A stretch of 34,245 nt of DNA from Methanolobus sp. (GCF_030682845.1 NZ_JAUXNK010000037.1:1-34245), one strand, 5' to 3'. Counted from the stretch's first letter, positions 7,633 to 16,652 are shown. Numbers and translations: made by a program. The notes: generated by a model not told the origin, from the sequence alone.

Positions 7633-8553
7633 TCAGATTTGCGCATTAAGCTGACAGACTGCTTGCTGTACAAGCTCCTTCCCGCCCAGCTCTACCATTC
7701 TCATTCCGAGTTCCCTAGCGTAACTTTCGTAACCTTCCACAGGGATCACTTCATCAATGCGCACCTGCTCGGAACCGTCAAGAGAAAGCACTTCTGCCAG
7801 AACATGCAGTTCGTAATCATTGATGAAATGTGTGAACGAACCAACCGGTGCCGTGCATCCTCCTTCCACGTAGGCGACAACTATGCGCTCAATGGAAGTC
7901 TCTATCCTGGTCTTTTGGTGATCCAGCTTTGAGGTTACTTCTTCTGCCTCGCTCCCGGCTACGGTGACCACTGCTATAGTGCCCTGGTTAGCCGAAGGGC
8001 AGAAATGGTGCGGGTCAAGGCGTTGCACATCCAGGTCCCAGTTCATGCGCTGCAATCCGGCCTCAGCCAGAAGGATGCCGTCATACTGGCCTTCTTCAAG
8101 CTTCCTTATCCTCGTGTTGATATTGCCCCGCAGGTCATGGACCGCAAGGTCCGGGCGGTATCGCAGTATCTGTGCGCGTCTGCGCATGGAGGTTGTCCCG
8201 ATTATGGCATTCTCCGGAAGCTCTTCCAATTTGGAGCCGTCCGTTGTCAGGAGCACATCGCAGGGTGAATCCCGCTTGATGACCGCTGACGTTGAGAGCC
8301 TCTGCGGCCTGACGGTGGGCATATCTTTCATCGAGTGAACTGCAATATCCACATCCCCTTCCAGCATCCTGTCGTCAAGCTCCCTCACAAAGGCGCCCAC
8401 TCCGGCAATCTCGTGCAGGGGGCGGTCTGTGAAGGTGTCGCCGGTTGTCTTTATGATCTTCCTGGTGGTCTGTACGCCCAGTTCCGCCAGTTTGCGCTCG
8501 ATGCTTGTAGCCTGTGCAAGGGCAAGGTCACTTCCGCGGGTTCCTATTATCAT
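7633..8553 (-). CDS. hemC: hydroxymethylbilane synthase
   Basis: HemC joins four porphobilinogens into hydroxymethylbilane on a dipyrromethane cofactor. The 306-residue protein begins IIGTRGSDLALAQA and carries the catalytic Asp region (VHSMKDMPT), the RRRAQILRYRPDL segment and the cofactor-binding Cys (VEGGCTAPVG). The ATG at 8553 has a GGAGA site ahead; the open frame runs further upstream into hemL but that part is not family sequence. It lies 13 nt after hemL and 13 nt before pyrD. Confidence 0.96.
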   Translation of the reverse strand: MIIGTRGSDLALAQATSIERKLAELGVQTTRKIIKTTGDTFTDRPLHEIAGVGAFVRELDDRMLEGDVDIAVHSMKDMPTVRPQRLSTSAVIKRDSPCDVLLTTDGSKLEELPENAIIGTTSMRRRAQILRYRPDLAVHDLRGNINTRIRKLEEGQYDGILLAEAGLQRMNWDLDVQRLDPHHFCPSANQGTIAVVTVAGSEAEEVTSKLDHQKTRIETSIERIVVAYVEGGCTAPVGSFTHFINDYELHVLAEVLSLDGSEQVRIDEVIPVEGYESYARELGMRMVELGGKELVQQAVCQLNAQI

Positions 8554-8566
8554 TGCATTCTCCGGT

Positions 8567-9832
8567 TCACCTGAGGTTTGCCTCGTATGCAGCAAGGGTT
8601 CTCTCGATATCTTCTTCCGTGTGGGCCGTGGACAGGAAATTAGTCTCGAACTGAGAGGGCGGCAGGAATACGCCACTGTCCAGCATCCTGAAGAAGAATC
8701 CCAGGTATCCTTCCTTGTCGCACTTAAGTACTTCCTGGTAGTTCAGTGGTTTATCACCAAAGAATATCTTGAACATAGAGGATATGCCGCAGACATTGTA
8801 ATTAAGCCCCAGGTCCGTAACGATCTCAGTCAGCCTGGCTCTGAACATGTCGCCGGTGGCGTTAAGTTTCCTGTGGACATCTTCCTTCTCAAGCACATCC
8901 AGTACTGCCAGCCCAGTGGCAACCGAAGCCGGGCATCCGCTATAGGTACCTGCCTGGTACACACCTCCGGAAGGTGCTATCATCTCTATGATCTCTTTCT
9001 TTCCTCCGAACACTCCTATTGGCAGGCCGCCGCCGATTATCTTTCCAAGGGTGGTCATGTCGGGTGTGACGCCGTAGTATTCCTGGGCGCCTCCCATGGC
9101 AAGCCTGAAACCAGTGATGACCTCGTCGAAGATAAGGACCACATCGTTCTCTTCCGTGACCTTGCGCACGTCACTTAGGTAATCTCCTTCGGGGAGTACA
9201 GGTCCGATGTTCCCCAGCACCGGCTCTATTATCAGTGCTGCCACATCTTCCCTGCTCCTTTCGATCACATCTGTCAGTGCCTCGATATCATTGAATGGCA
9301 CCTGTAGGGTGTGCTTGGTGAAGTCGGCCGGAACTCCAAGCGAGTCGGGCTTGCCCAGCGTTGTGGCGCCTGACCCTGCCTGTACAAGGACTGCATCATG
9401 AGCTCCGTGGAAGCCGCCTTCTATCTTGATGAATTTGTCCCTGCCTGTGAACCCCCTGGCCGCACGCAGTGCGCTCATGGTAGCTTCGGTACCTGTGGAC
9501 ACGAACCTGAGCATATCGATGCTCGGATACATGCCAGCGATCCTTTCAGCAAGGTTCACCTCAAGCTCTGTGGGTGTGCCGTACAGCCAGCCTTTATCGA
9601 GCTGAGCTATGATGGCCGCTTTTATCCCGGGATGGGCATGTCCCAGGATATTCGGGCCGTATGCGAGGCAGTAATCGATATACTCATTTCCGTCGATATC
9701 CCTTATCTTTGAGCCGGAAGCGGACTCGGTATAGAATGGGTACGGCTTGATAGCCCTGACCGGGCTGCTGACTCCCCCGGGAAGGAGGGTCCTTGCTTTC
9801 TTGTATAATTCTCTTGACTTGTCTAAGGACAT
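8567..9832 (-). CDS. hemL: glutamate-1-semialdehyde 2,1-aminomutase
   Basis: HemL is the PLP enzyme that turns glutamate-1-semialdehyde into 5-aminolevulinate. At 421 residues it has normal family length. Visible signatures are [18 protein letters not shown] at the N-terminus, [31 protein letters not shown], and the Schiff-base Lys in [13 protein letters not shown]. An AGGTGAT ribosome site precedes the ATG. It lies 33 bp after the TIR-like gene. In related archaea hemL usually follows hemB closely, so the genes between them here interrupt the usual heme order (family knowledge from memory). Confidence 0.96.
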   Translation of the reverse strand: MSLDKSRELYKKARTLLPGGVSSPVRAIKPYPFYTESASGSKIRDIDGNEYIDYCLAYGPNILGHAHPGIKAAIIAQLDKGWLYGTPTELEVNLAERIAGMYPSIDMLRFVSTGTEATMSALRAARGFTGRDKFIKIEGGFHGAHDAVLVQAGSGATTLGKPDSLGVPADFTKHTLQVPFNDIEALTDVIERSREDVAALIIEPVLGNIGPVLPEGDYLSDVRKVTEENDVVLIFDEVITGFRLAMGGAQEYYGVTPDMTTLGKIIGGGLPIGVFGGKKEIIEMIAPSGGVYQAGTYSGCPASVATGLAVLDVLEKEDVHRKLNATGDMFRARLTEIVTDLGLNYNVCGISSMFKIFFGDKPLNYQEVLKCDKEGYLGFFFRMLDSGVFLPPSQFETNFLSTAHTEEDIERTLAAYEANLR

Positions 9833-9865
9833 AGGATCACCTTGATATGGATTAATTTATGCTTC

Positions 9866-10504
9866 TTAGAATTTAATTAGAAGTGCTTCGACACTGTTCT
9901 TTGCCCTACCTTCAATAGATGCAGCCTTATAAACATTTTCTGCTTTCTCTCGGTATATCTTATCACCAGTGATCAGGTAGGCCCTTCGAAGGTAGTCAAT
10001 CGACAAAAGCGGATTATTTTCCAATATCTCAGACATCAAATCATAATGATCAGCAAACTTGAAAAATGCATCAAAGAACTGATCTAACTTTTTTTCAAAA
10101 CCGCTTCCGTACTCGACGTATTCTGTTCTTACAAAGTCCGATGGCACTTTTGATTCTTTTGTCTTGATGACTAGAGTTTCCTTTCCATATGCCTGCATTA
10201 GCCCAATCTCATAGAATATATTCGACATTGTCAGTGCAGACATCTTTTCATCAATAATAGCAATACCAAGTGGGACAGCTATTATCATGTTCCATATCTT
10301 CGCCAAAAAGTCTCTTCCAGTAACTACACTTTCAGCATCAATTTCAGCAATTTGATATTTATTTAACACTTTTCTTAATGAATCCCTTATATTCTCAATT
10401 TCAGGAGAGACAGGTTGGCCTAGCTTTGTCATGATGAAACAAGTTCTTGGCCTGTAATCAATGTGACAATTAGGGACATCACCATGAGGGCTATAGAGAA
10501 TCAT
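9866..10504 (-). CDS. TIR-like / nucleoside-deoxyribosyltransferase-like protein
   Basis: A 212-residue protein whose first 150 residues follow the pattern of the TIR-like and nucleoside deoxyribosyltransferase-like folds. There is a first strand (RTCFIMTKLG), a second helix with GRDFLAKIWNMI, a third strand (GIAIID), then SNIFYEIGLMQAYGKETLVI, where the Glu of FYEIG matches the catalytic Glu of NAD- or nucleotide-cleaving members. The last 60 residues are helical, perhaps TPR-like. Proteins of this fold often act in antiphage defence, but no partner gene is adjacent, so function is open. It looks richer in A/T than the heme genes and has its own TATA box near 10570. Both suggest later arrival. 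Confidence 0.6.
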   Translation of the reverse strand: MILYSPHGDVPNCHIDYRPRTCFIMTKLGQPVSPEIENIRDSLRKVLNKYQIAEIDAESVVTGRDFLAKIWNMIIAVPLGIAIIDEKMSALTMSNIFYEIGLMQAYGKETLVIKTKESKVPSDFVRTEYVEYGSGFEKKLDQFFDAFFKFADHYDLMSEILENNPLLSIDYLRRAYLITGDKIYREKAENVYKAASIEGRAKNSVEALLIKF

Positions 10505-10567
10505 TGTTTTCCCGTGTTTGAATATGACATCTTGTTAGTGACTTCTGATTTCCGTATCTAATAGCAT

Positions 10568-10579
10568 AAGTATATAATG
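10568..10579 (-). promoter_or_regulatory. TATA box of the TIR-like gene
   Basis: On the minus strand CATTATATACTT lies about 65 bp ahead of the start codon of the TIR-like gene. This would place the start of transcription near 10548, giving a leader of roughly 45 nt. It suggests the gene is expressed independently of the surrounding heme operon. Confidence 0.45.
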
Positions 10580-10602
10580 TCAGGGTCTGAAAAATTAGAA
10601 AG

Positions 10603-10749
10603 CTACTGGCTCCTCTTTCTTGCGATGGGGATATTCTTGTAGGGTCCTTCTGTTTTTTTGTGATCAAGTATCCTGCCAGCATCCCTATCTATTTTCACAT
10701 AGCGTCCCGATTTCGGGTTCTTAACTTGGACTATATCTCTGTCTGCCAT
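10603..10749 (-). CDS. small basic protein of unknown function (48 aa)
   Basis: A 48-residue lysine- and arginine-rich protein. It starts MADRDIVQVKNPKSGRYVKI and ends PYKNIPIARKRSQ. I do not recognise a named family. The regular beta-like pattern (VQVKNPKSGRYVKIDRDAGRIL) and the conserved-looking Lys/Arg tail suggest a nucleic-acid or protein contact. It lies between hemB and the TIR-like gene in the same direction, with a weak TATA-like box (TTCTTATAACC) upstream. It is too short for ordinary gene finding. The start at 10749 is the only good ATG. Confidence 0.65.
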   Translation of the reverse strand: MADRDIVQVKNPKSGRYVKIDRDAGRILDHKKTEGPYKNIPIARKRSQ

Positions 10750-10848
10750 TTGCCGTCACTAATCTTTGATACGTAAATTCTGTAAATGAAAATTTATGTC
10801 TCAGTGGTTATAAGAATGGCGCTAGGATGAAGCTTTAATCTCGTTGTC

Positions 10849-11823
10849 TCATTTAAGTATCCGTGCCATATCTTTTGCGAAATAGGTCAGTATCATATCC
10901 GCACCAGCTCGCTTTATCGAAAGCAGGGACTCGTACATAACTTTCTTCTCATCCAGCCAGCCGTTCTGAGCAGCCGCCTTGATCATGGCATATTCCCCGC
11001 TGACGTTGTATGCAGCTGTGGGCATCCTGAACTCGGTCTTGACACGATAGATGATGTCAAGGTAGGGAAGTGCCGGTTTTACCATTATTATATCAGCGCC
11101 TTCCATTATGTCCAGTTCAACTTCCCGCATCGCCTCGTCGGAGTTTGCAGGGTCCATCTGGTAGGTCGAGCGGTCACCGAAACAGCATCCGGATTCGGCA
11201 ACATCCCTGAACGGACCGTAGAATGATGAAGAGTATTTTGCAGCGTAGGACATTATGGGTATGTCCGTGAAATTATTCTCATCAAGTGCTGACCTTATGG
11301 CGCCTATCATTCCATCCATCATGCCTGAAGGTGCCACCATATCGGCACCGGCCTTCGCGTGGCTGACTGCCGTTTCCCCGAGCAGTGGGAGGGTGGGATC
11401 GTTAAGCACTTCTTCCTTTTCAAAATCGACCATGCCACAGTGGCCATGATCGGTATATTCACAGAGGCATACATCGGTGATCACTACCATATCCTTGCCA
11501 AGCTCGCTCTTGATCTCACGGACTGCCTTCTGGACAATATCCTCGTCTCCCCAGGCAGAACTCCCATGTTCATTCTTATGCGACGGTATCCCAAAAAGTA
11601 TAATGGCGGGTATCCCCAGATCGGCAGCTTCCTTTGCATCATCGGCTACTTTGCTGAGGGGAAGTCTCTCAACTCCTGGCATTGAGGCTGTTTTCTGGAT
11701 CGTGCTTATAGTCTCATCCACGAACATGGGGTAAATGAGGTTATCGGCTGAAAGTGAGTTCTCCCTCACAAGGTCTCTCATCTTTCCGTTTCTTAGTCTT
11801 CTCATTCTTGTTTCCGGGAACAT
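10849..11823 (-). CDS. hemB: porphobilinogen synthase
   Basis: HemB (5-aminolevulinate dehydratase) condenses two 5-aminolevulinates to porphobilinogen. The 324-residue protein has the zinc cysteine motif ([15 protein letters not shown]), [14 protein letters not shown], one active-site Lys in [14 protein letters not shown] and the Schiff-base Lys in [12 protein letters not shown]. The ATG at 11823 lies inside the end of hemA (22-nt overlap) with GGAG ahead. A second ATG at 11805 would give a 4-nt ATGA overlap, but the [11 protein letters not shown] start fits the family better. Confidence 0.96.
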   Translation of the reverse strand: MFPETRMRRLRNGKMRDLVRENSLSADNLIYPMFVDETISTIQKTASMPGVERLPLSKVADDAKEAADLGIPAIILFGIPSHKNEHGSSAWGDEDIVQKAVREIKSELGKDMVVITDVCLCEYTDHGHCGMVDFEKEEVLNDPTLPLLGETAVSHAKAGADMVAPSGMMDGMIGAIRSALDENNFTDIPIMSYAAKYSSSFYGPFRDVAESGCCFGDRSTYQMDPANSDEAMREVELDIMEGADIIMVKPALPYLDIIYRVKTEFRMPTAAYNVSGEYAMIKAAAQNGWLDEKKVMYESLLSIKRAGADMILTYFAKDMARILK

Positions 11824-13100
11824 GGTGGCAACTCTCCTTTTATCCTGCTTTTATCATTGCATTTATTTATGTTGAACAGGCGGAAGGCCATGTCCAGCAT
11901 CTCGTCGTCGCACACTTCAGCTGCATTTCTCAGGACCTTCGTAGGCTCTGCAAGTATCTTATTAACAATGGAGTGCGTCAGATCGTCAATTATCTTCTGT
12001 TCTATGTCCCCTATGGTGTGATAGGCGCTCAGTTTAGTGAGCGCACGTTCCTTTTCCATAGTGCGGACCTTATAGAACTGGGCATACATCTCGGATACTA
12101 TATGGTCAGATCTTTGCTGTTTATATTGCTTTATAAGAAGATCGTATTCCTCGTCGATGATAGCCTGCACCTTCTTTGCTTCTTCCATTCGCAGCTCCAG
12201 GTTCTTTTCGTTGATGACACGCAGGTTATCTATATTATAGAGGGTAACGAGAGGAATCGTGCCAATAGTGGGTTCGATGTCGCGGGGATTTGCAATGTCG
12301 ATAAGAAGAAGCGCTTTTTCCCTTGATTCCATCGCCTTGAGCACCTGGGGATGCCTTAGTACAAAGTGAGGTGCCCCCGTGGCGCAGATGACGACGTCGG
12401 CTTTCTTGAGATTCTCTTCTATCTGGTCAAAATGGACCGCATGACCTCCCATGTCATCAGCAAGTTTCTTTGCTGCTGCATAGGTGCGGTTGGCGATGTA
12501 CATGAGTTCTATCTCTCTGTGGGAGAGCGCCCTGGTCACAAGAGTGCCCATTTCACCGGTGCCGATGACAAGCACCATTTTATTCTTGAGATCTCCGACA
12601 GTCTCCTCTGCCAGGTCTACAGCAGCAGAAGCAATGGAAAGGGCTCCCCGGTTTATCTCGGTTTCTGTCCGGACCCTCTTTCCTACCTGGATGGCCTTGC
12701 TGAATGCTGTATCAAGCATTCTTCCGGTCGTACCAAGGTTCTTAGCCACCTGGTAGAGGTCCTTGATCTGTCCCAGGATCTGGTCTTCGCCGATTATCAT
12801 GGATTCAAGACCTGCAGAAAGTCTCAGCAGATGCATGATGGATTCATCGTGGTCATAGAAATCGATGATATTGGAAGAGAGCCCCAATTTCTTTGCAAAC
12901 TGGAACATCACACTGCTGCCCTTATGGGAAACAACGTACATCTCTATCCGGTTACAGGTCTTAAGGACTGCACACTCATGTACCAGTTCATTAGCGTAGA
13001 GTTCCCTGAGGAAGTTATCCAGATCTCCGTCCCATACTTCTTCCATCTCTTCCACGGTTGCCCTGGAATGAGTGATGACCATGCTGGATATCTCAGTCAT
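11802..13100 (-). CDS. hemA: glutamyl-tRNA reductase
   Basis: HemA reduces glutamyl-tRNA(Glu) to glutamate-1-semialdehyde with NADPH and is the entry point of the C5 tetrapyrrole pathway. The 432-residue protein has the catalytic Cys ([13 protein letters not shown]), [17 protein letters not shown], the NADPH-binding loop ([12 protein letters not shown]) and the C-terminal dimerisation helix ([19 protein letters not shown]). It starts 57 nt after sirC and overlaps hemB by 22 nt. The pathway also feeds cobalamin and F430, which a methanogen needs in quantity. Confidence 0.96.
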   Translation of the reverse strand: MTEISSMVITHSRATVEEMEEVWDGDLDNFLRELYANELVHECAVLKTCNRIEMYVVSHKGSSVMFQFAKKLGLSSNIIDFYDHDESIMHLLRLSAGLESMIIGEDQILGQIKDLYQVAKNLGTTGRMLDTAFSKAIQVGKRVRTETEINRGALSIASAAVDLAEETVGDLKNKMVLVIGTGEMGTLVTRALSHREIELMYIANRTYAAAKKLADDMGGHAVHFDQIEENLKKADVVICATGAPHFVLRHPQVLKAMESREKALLLIDIANPRDIEPTIGTIPLVTLYNIDNLRVINEKNLELRMEEAKKVQAIIDEEYDLLIKQYKQQRSDHIVSEMYAQFYKVRTMEKERALTKLSAYHTIGDIEQKIIDDLTHSIVNKILAEPTKVLRNAAEVCDDEMLDMAFRLFNINKCNDKSRIKGELPPCSRKQE

Positions 13101-13157
13101 TGGGATACCCCTGACGGACTTTTTCTCAATGCTGAAAACGTGTTATGACCAGACATG

Positions 13158-13832
13158 TTATCGGACTTTCCCGTTTATTTTTTCAGTTACTATACCAAGT
13201 GCTACATTATACCCTTTTTCGTAGGATACTTCAAGACCTTCCCATACTTCGCGGCTCTTGAGCACCTGCCACAGTATGTCTTTCCTGTTATTTTGTTCGG
13301 GGACCTTCTCTTTTAGGTATGTCCTCAGGCTTTCCTGGATACGTATCATATCCTCAAACTGCGGGGTTATGACCTCCTCGATCCTCTGCCTGGCAAACCT
13401 GGAAAAAGCAGGGCTTGAGCCGGAGGTTGATATGCTGATGGTGAGATCGCCTCTTTTGATGACCGAAGGAACGGTGACATCTCCAATGAAATCCACCGGG
13501 TTTGAGAGTATATTCTTTGTCTTTGCTGCAGATACTAACCTCTCATTGACTGACCTGTCATTAGTTGCAGGTATGACGAGGAATGCACCATCTAAAAAGA
13601 TATCTGCCTGCTCATTGGTAAGGTCACTGATATCTGCTTCCACAATTTTTATCTTATTCTCTTCATGCAGCTGCCGGATACAAGGAGTGAAACCCTTACT
13701 GATAACAGTTACATCCGCATACCGGGAGAAGAGCAATGCTTTGCGTTCACTCACGGAACCGCCGCCGAAGATGACTATCTTCCGGCCGGACATGTCTATC
13801 AGTAGTGGTAGGAAGCAGTTTTCTTGTGCCAT
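13158..13832 (-). CDS. sirC: precorrin-2 dehydrogenase / sirohydrochlorin ferrochelatase-type protein
   Basis: This protein oxidises precorrin-2 to sirohydrochlorin with NAD+; some relatives (Met8p, CysG-N) also insert iron. The 224-residue protein has the Rossmann start (KIVIFGGGSVSERKALLF), the central TNDRSVNERL segment, NPVDFIGDVTVPSVIKRGDLTISISTSGSSPAF, and a helical C-terminal part of about 80 residues. Whether it also chelates iron cannot be told from sequence. It lies between ahbB and hemA in the same direction, in line with a siroheme supply role. Confidence 0.9.
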   Translation of the reverse strand: MAQENCFLPLLIDMSGRKIVIFGGGSVSERKALLFSRYADVTVISKGFTPCIRQLHEENKIKIVEADISDLTNEQADIFLDGAFLVIPATNDRSVNERLVSAAKTKNILSNPVDFIGDVTVPSVIKRGDLTISISTSGSSPAFSRFARQRIEEVITPQFEDMIRIQESLRTYLKEKVPEQNNRKDILWQVLKSREVWEGLEVSYEKGYNVALGIVTEKINGKVR

Positions 13833-13893
13833 GCAGTGTACTCCGTAATGTCCATTTGCCTTGAACCGGAACTTAGTTAAACGTTACGACAGT

Positions 13894-14352
13894 TCAGAGG
13901 CGGACCCCGGTCTTCTTGAACTCACGTTCACTGAACAGGAGCCTGTAGTCTTTGATCCCTGTGGACTCAGATATCCTTGCAGCCACTTGCTCACAGTCCT
14001 CTCTGGTGTATGAGTGGACCATTGTAAAAAGGTTGTACTCCCAGCCCGGACGCCGGGGTCTTTCATAGCAGTGAGTGACCTCCGGAAAAGATGCCATTAT
14101 CCTGCCGACATTTTCTACCCTCTCCTCAGGGACGTTCCATATGCACATTGCATTGGCGAGAATACCTATGTCCCTATGGCCTATGGATGCTCCAAACCGT
14201 CGGATCATGCCCTTTTCTTTCATCAGCCTTATTCTTTCCACGACCTCTTCTTCTGAAAGGCCAAGGCGTTGTGCTATGTCCCTGAAGGGTGACCCGGTGA
14301 GAGGGATACCGTCCTGGGTAGCTATTAATATCTGTTCATCGATCGCATCCAT
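13894..14352 (-). CDS. ahbB: siroheme decarboxylase subunit, AhbB-like
   Basis: AhbA and AhbB form the siroheme decarboxylase, which makes 12,18-didecarboxysiroheme in the archaeal and sulfate-reducer route to heme. The family looks like Lrp/AsnC regulators. This 152-residue member has the winged-helix half (DIAQRLGLSEEEVVERIRLMKEKG) and a RAM-like half with HCYERPRRPGWEYNLFTMVH, the beta-subunit pattern as I recall it. The subunit letter is by pattern memory and could be reversed. It sits 49 nt after the partner subunit. Confidence 0.88.
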   Translation of the reverse strand: MDAIDEQILIATQDGIPLTGSPFRDIAQRLGLSEEEVVERIRLMKEKGMIRRFGASIGHRDIGILANAMCIWNVPEERVENVGRIMASFPEVTHCYERPRRPGWEYNLFTMVHSYTREDCEQVAARISESTGIKDYRLLFSEREFKKTGVRL

Positions 14353-14401
14353 ATCTTACTTCACCTGATATTCCCTTACCTGGCAGTTCAACATTTCTAT
14401 T

Positions 14402-14857
14402 TCACTTGATATTGAACCTGACACCAATCTTGAACAGTCTTACCGTGGGCAGATTGATGAATTCAAGTCCTGTCTTCCGGTTAAGCTCTTTGAGGATCTC
14501 ATTTATCCTTTCCTCTCCTGAAGCTGATAGTGTGAACCATACATTGTACTTGTCAGGGCGAAGATAGTTATGGGAAACCTCGGGGTATTCGTCGATACAG
14601 TCTGCGATCTCATCGATCATATCCTCCGGCACATTTACGGCTACAAGCGTACTGGAACCACCTACTCTGTTACGGTTGATGACCGGGCCGATCTTCCTGA
14701 CCGCCCCCTCGTTCTGGAGTCTTTCAAGGCGCCTGATTATCTCTTCCTCACTGATGCCCAGTTCCTCGCCAAGCTTTTGAAAAGGATGGATGTCAAGTGG
14801 AAAATCATGTTGTATTGTGTTGAGGATATTTTTATCCATATCATCAAGGTATATCAT
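14402..14857 (-). CDS. ahbA: siroheme decarboxylase subunit, AhbA-like
   Basis: This is the partner subunit of the siroheme decarboxylase. The 151-residue protein starts IYLDDMDKNILNTIQHDFPL and has the winged-helix part (LGEELGISEEEIIRRLERLQNEG) and the RAM-like part with EVSHNYLRPDKYNVWFTLSA, the alpha-type pattern. The start at 14857 is 5 nt after the ahbC stop; a longer open frame runs into ahbC but is not family sequence. Because it resembles Lrp regulators it is often misannotated as a transcription factor; the two-copy arrangement beside ahbC supports the enzyme role. Confidence 0.88.
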   Translation of the reverse strand: MIYLDDMDKNILNTIQHDFPLDIHPFQKLGEELGISEEEIIRRLERLQNEGAVRKIGPVINRNRVGGSSTLVAVNVPEDMIDEIADCIDEYPEVSHNYLRPDKYNVWFTLSASGEERINEILKELNRKTGLEFINLPTVRLFKIGVRFNIK

Positions 14858-14862
14858 TGGGA

Positions 14863-15918
14863 TCACTGTTTTCTGGGAGTGTATATGCAGTAAGGCTCCT
14901 CGGCCAGGTAGTCTCCGGTCGCCGCATAGGCACGTGCCCGGCATCCTGCGCATACTTTATTGTATTCACAGTCCCCACACTTTCCTTTGAGTCTTGATGG
15001 ATCTCTCAGGTCGTTGAATACCTGCGAGTTCTCCCATATCTCTTTGAAAGGCTGTTCCTTTATGCTCCCGGCGAGGGCTGGCAGGTATCCGCAGGGGTAG
15101 ACTTCTCCAATGCTTGATACAAAGCAGAAACCTGTGCCTCCAAGACATCCTTTTGTCATGGCCTCGTAACCATGGGTCTTTACTGTTATCTCGATGCCTT
15201 CCTTCTTTGCCCGCTGGCGCATTATCCTGAAATAATGGGGTGCGCAGGTTGCCTTTAGCTGTATCTTCGCTGTCTTCTGCTGGTCATAGAACCAGTTCAG
15301 CACCTTCTCATATTCAACAGGAGGTATCTCCTCCTCTTCCAGTTCCTTGCCCCTGCCAGTGGGCACGAGCAGGAATATGTGCAGGGCCTCAGCTCCAATC
15401 TCGGTTGCCAGTTCAAGGATGGCAGGTATTTCAGTAAGGTTACGTTTTGTGATGGTGGTATTGATCTGGAAGCCGATGCCTGCATCCTTGATGGCCCCTA
15501 TGCCGCTCATAGCTTTGTCAAAGGCCCCGGGCATGCACCTGAAATCATCATGGGTCTGCGGGCTTGCTCCGTCAAGGCTCACACTTATCCGTCTTACCCC
15601 TACTTCATTTAGATGTGAGGCGACCTCTGGGGTCACAAGGGTGCCGTTAGTTGCAAGGGCTACTGAGAGGCCTTTCCCAACCGCGTAGCTGGCAAGGTCA
15701 TAGATGTCTTCCCTTACGAGCGGCTCACCGCCGCTGAGTATTAGTATAGGGTTTCCTATCTGCGCTATCTCATCGATAAAGCGCATGGCTTCTTCGGTCG
15801 TAAGCTCGCCGGCTGGCTTCCTGGAAGTTGATGATCCCCTGCAATGTCTGCAGGAAAGGTTGCAGCCTGCTGTTGTTTCCCATGCTATGAGTCTTGGAGG
15901 TTTGGCCATGTTGATCAT
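14863..15918 (-). CDS. ahbC: Fe-coproporphyrin III synthase (radical SAM)
   Basis: AhbC removes the acetate side chains of didecarboxysiroheme to give Fe-coproporphyrin III. The 351-residue radical SAM protein has its cluster motif at C19-x3-C23-x2-C26 (AGCNLSCRHC), the SAM site (ILILSGGEPLVRED) and a C-terminal SPASM-like region with clustered cysteines (CGDCEYNKVCAGCRARAYA). It is first in the minus-strand heme cluster. A TATA box 34 nt above the ATG implies an almost leaderless mRNA, which fits the lack of a ribosome site; MAKPP at codon 4 is an alternative start. No ahbD follows. Confidence 0.92.
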   Translation of the reverse strand: MINMAKPPRLIAWETTAGCNLSCRHCRGSSTSRKPAGELTTEEAMRFIDEIAQIGNPILILSGGEPLVREDIYDLASYAVGKGLSVALATNGTLVTPEVASHLNEVGVRRISVSLDGASPQTHDDFRCMPGAFDKAMSGIGAIKDAGIGFQINTTITKRNLTEIPAILELATEIGAEALHIFLLVPTGRGKELEEEEIPPVEYEKVLNWFYDQQKTAKIQLKATCAPHYFRIMRQRAKKEGIEITVKTHGYEAMTKGCLGGTGFCFVSSIGEVYPCGYLPALAGSIKEQPFKEIWENSQVFNDLRDPSRLKGKCGDCEYNKVCAGCRARAYAATGDYLAEEPYCIYTPRKQ

Positions 15919-15948
15919 TTTGGATTTTTAAGTGAAAGTTCCACTCTA

Positions 15949-15956
15949 GTATAAAT
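15949..15956 (-). promoter_or_regulatory. TATA box of the heme cluster
   Basis: On the minus strand ATTTATAC lies 31-38 nt above the ahbC start codon. Transcription would start within about 10 nt of the ATG, so the heme operon mRNA is probably nearly leaderless. Confidence 0.55.
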
Positions 15957-16254
15957 AGAATGGGGCTATACTAGTCCACACCCATATTAATAATTAGTCA
16001 TCGGTATATGGTCAGGTCCTTTTTCAAAGAGCTGCTGTTACTTGTTTATTCTCACTGGTTATTAATTTGGTGCAATAACCTGCTATCAAAAGTGATATAG
16101 GGGTGAATATGTATTAACGCCTTAAACCTTGCATTTGCATGTACGTGGGTGGTCCTGGCAGTATGTGCCTTTCACCTTGTTCGTACCCGTATCTCTCTTA
16201 ACAGGGAGCTTAGGAATATTGACAGATAATCGGATATCTTCCATGGGTGTTTAG
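15957..16254 (+). other. divergent spacer with a nested hairpin
   Basis: The 336-bp space between divergent ahbC and ccmE (15919-16254) holds no gene I can support. Besides the ahbC TATA box it contains a nested hairpin at 16141-16186: GTACG pairs with CGTAC, GGTG with CACC, and GGCA with TGCC. This could be part of the ccmE leader. The remaining sequence is A/T-rich with no clear repeat. Confidence 0.4.
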
Positions 16255-16635
16255 ATGGATAAGAAACACAAGAGTGTCCTTGCAGTCGCTTTTATTGTTG
16301 TCGTGGGTATTGTATGTCTGTGGAATGTGGACCTTTCACAGGGATATCTGCTGGTCTCCGAATTGCAGGAAGACCCGGATAAGTACGTAGGGCAGAATGT
16401 CAATACCATGGGTAATATAAAGAATGGCACTCTCAATGTTTCGACATCAGGGATCTCTTTTTTGCTGGAGGACCCTGAGGACGAGGCCTACGAGCTGGAA
16501 GTAGTGTACACTGGATCCCTCCCTGCAAACCTTGTCGAAGGCACGAGCTTAAGCCTCAGCGGCAGGATGGTCTCTGAGAACAAGATAGAGGCTAATAAAA
16601 TAGTTATGGGATGTCCTTCAAAGTATAGTGAGTGA
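16255..16635 (+). CDS. ccmE: cytochrome c maturation heme chaperone CcmE, CxxxY type
   Basis: CcmE carries heme to apocytochromes c on the outer side of the membrane. The 126-residue protein has one N-terminal membrane anchor (about residues 7-24) and the OB-fold with the family pattern FLLEDPE, LEVVYTGSLPANLVEG, GRMVSENKIEANKI. In place of the bacterial HxxxY it ends in C-P-S-K-Y, the CxxxY motif known from archaea and sulfate reducers. No ccmA/B/C/F is in the window. It leads a plus-strand group with the prenyl synthase and radical SAM genes. Confidence 0.85.
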   Translation: MDKKHKSVLAVAFIVVVGIVCLWNVDLSQGYLLVSELQEDPDKYVGQNVNTMGNIKNGTLNVSTSGISFLLEDPEDEAYELEVVYTGSLPANLVEGTSLSLSGRMVSENKIEANKIVMGCPSKYSE

Positions 16636-16652
16636 ACAGAAAATAGGACGTT

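Noticed and set aside
8429-9178. 249-codon open frame on the plus strand opposite hemC and hemL
   Set aside because: It lies opposite two certain genes and its sequence has no protein-like pattern.
12366-13148. 260-codon open frame on the plus strand opposite hemA
   Set aside because: It is a shadow of the hemA coding frame; no domain, ribosome site or promoter supports it.
13894-14857. Two Lrp/AsnC-type transcription regulators
   Set aside because: Both lie directly beside ahbC, and their C-terminal patterns match the siroheme decarboxylase subunits instead.
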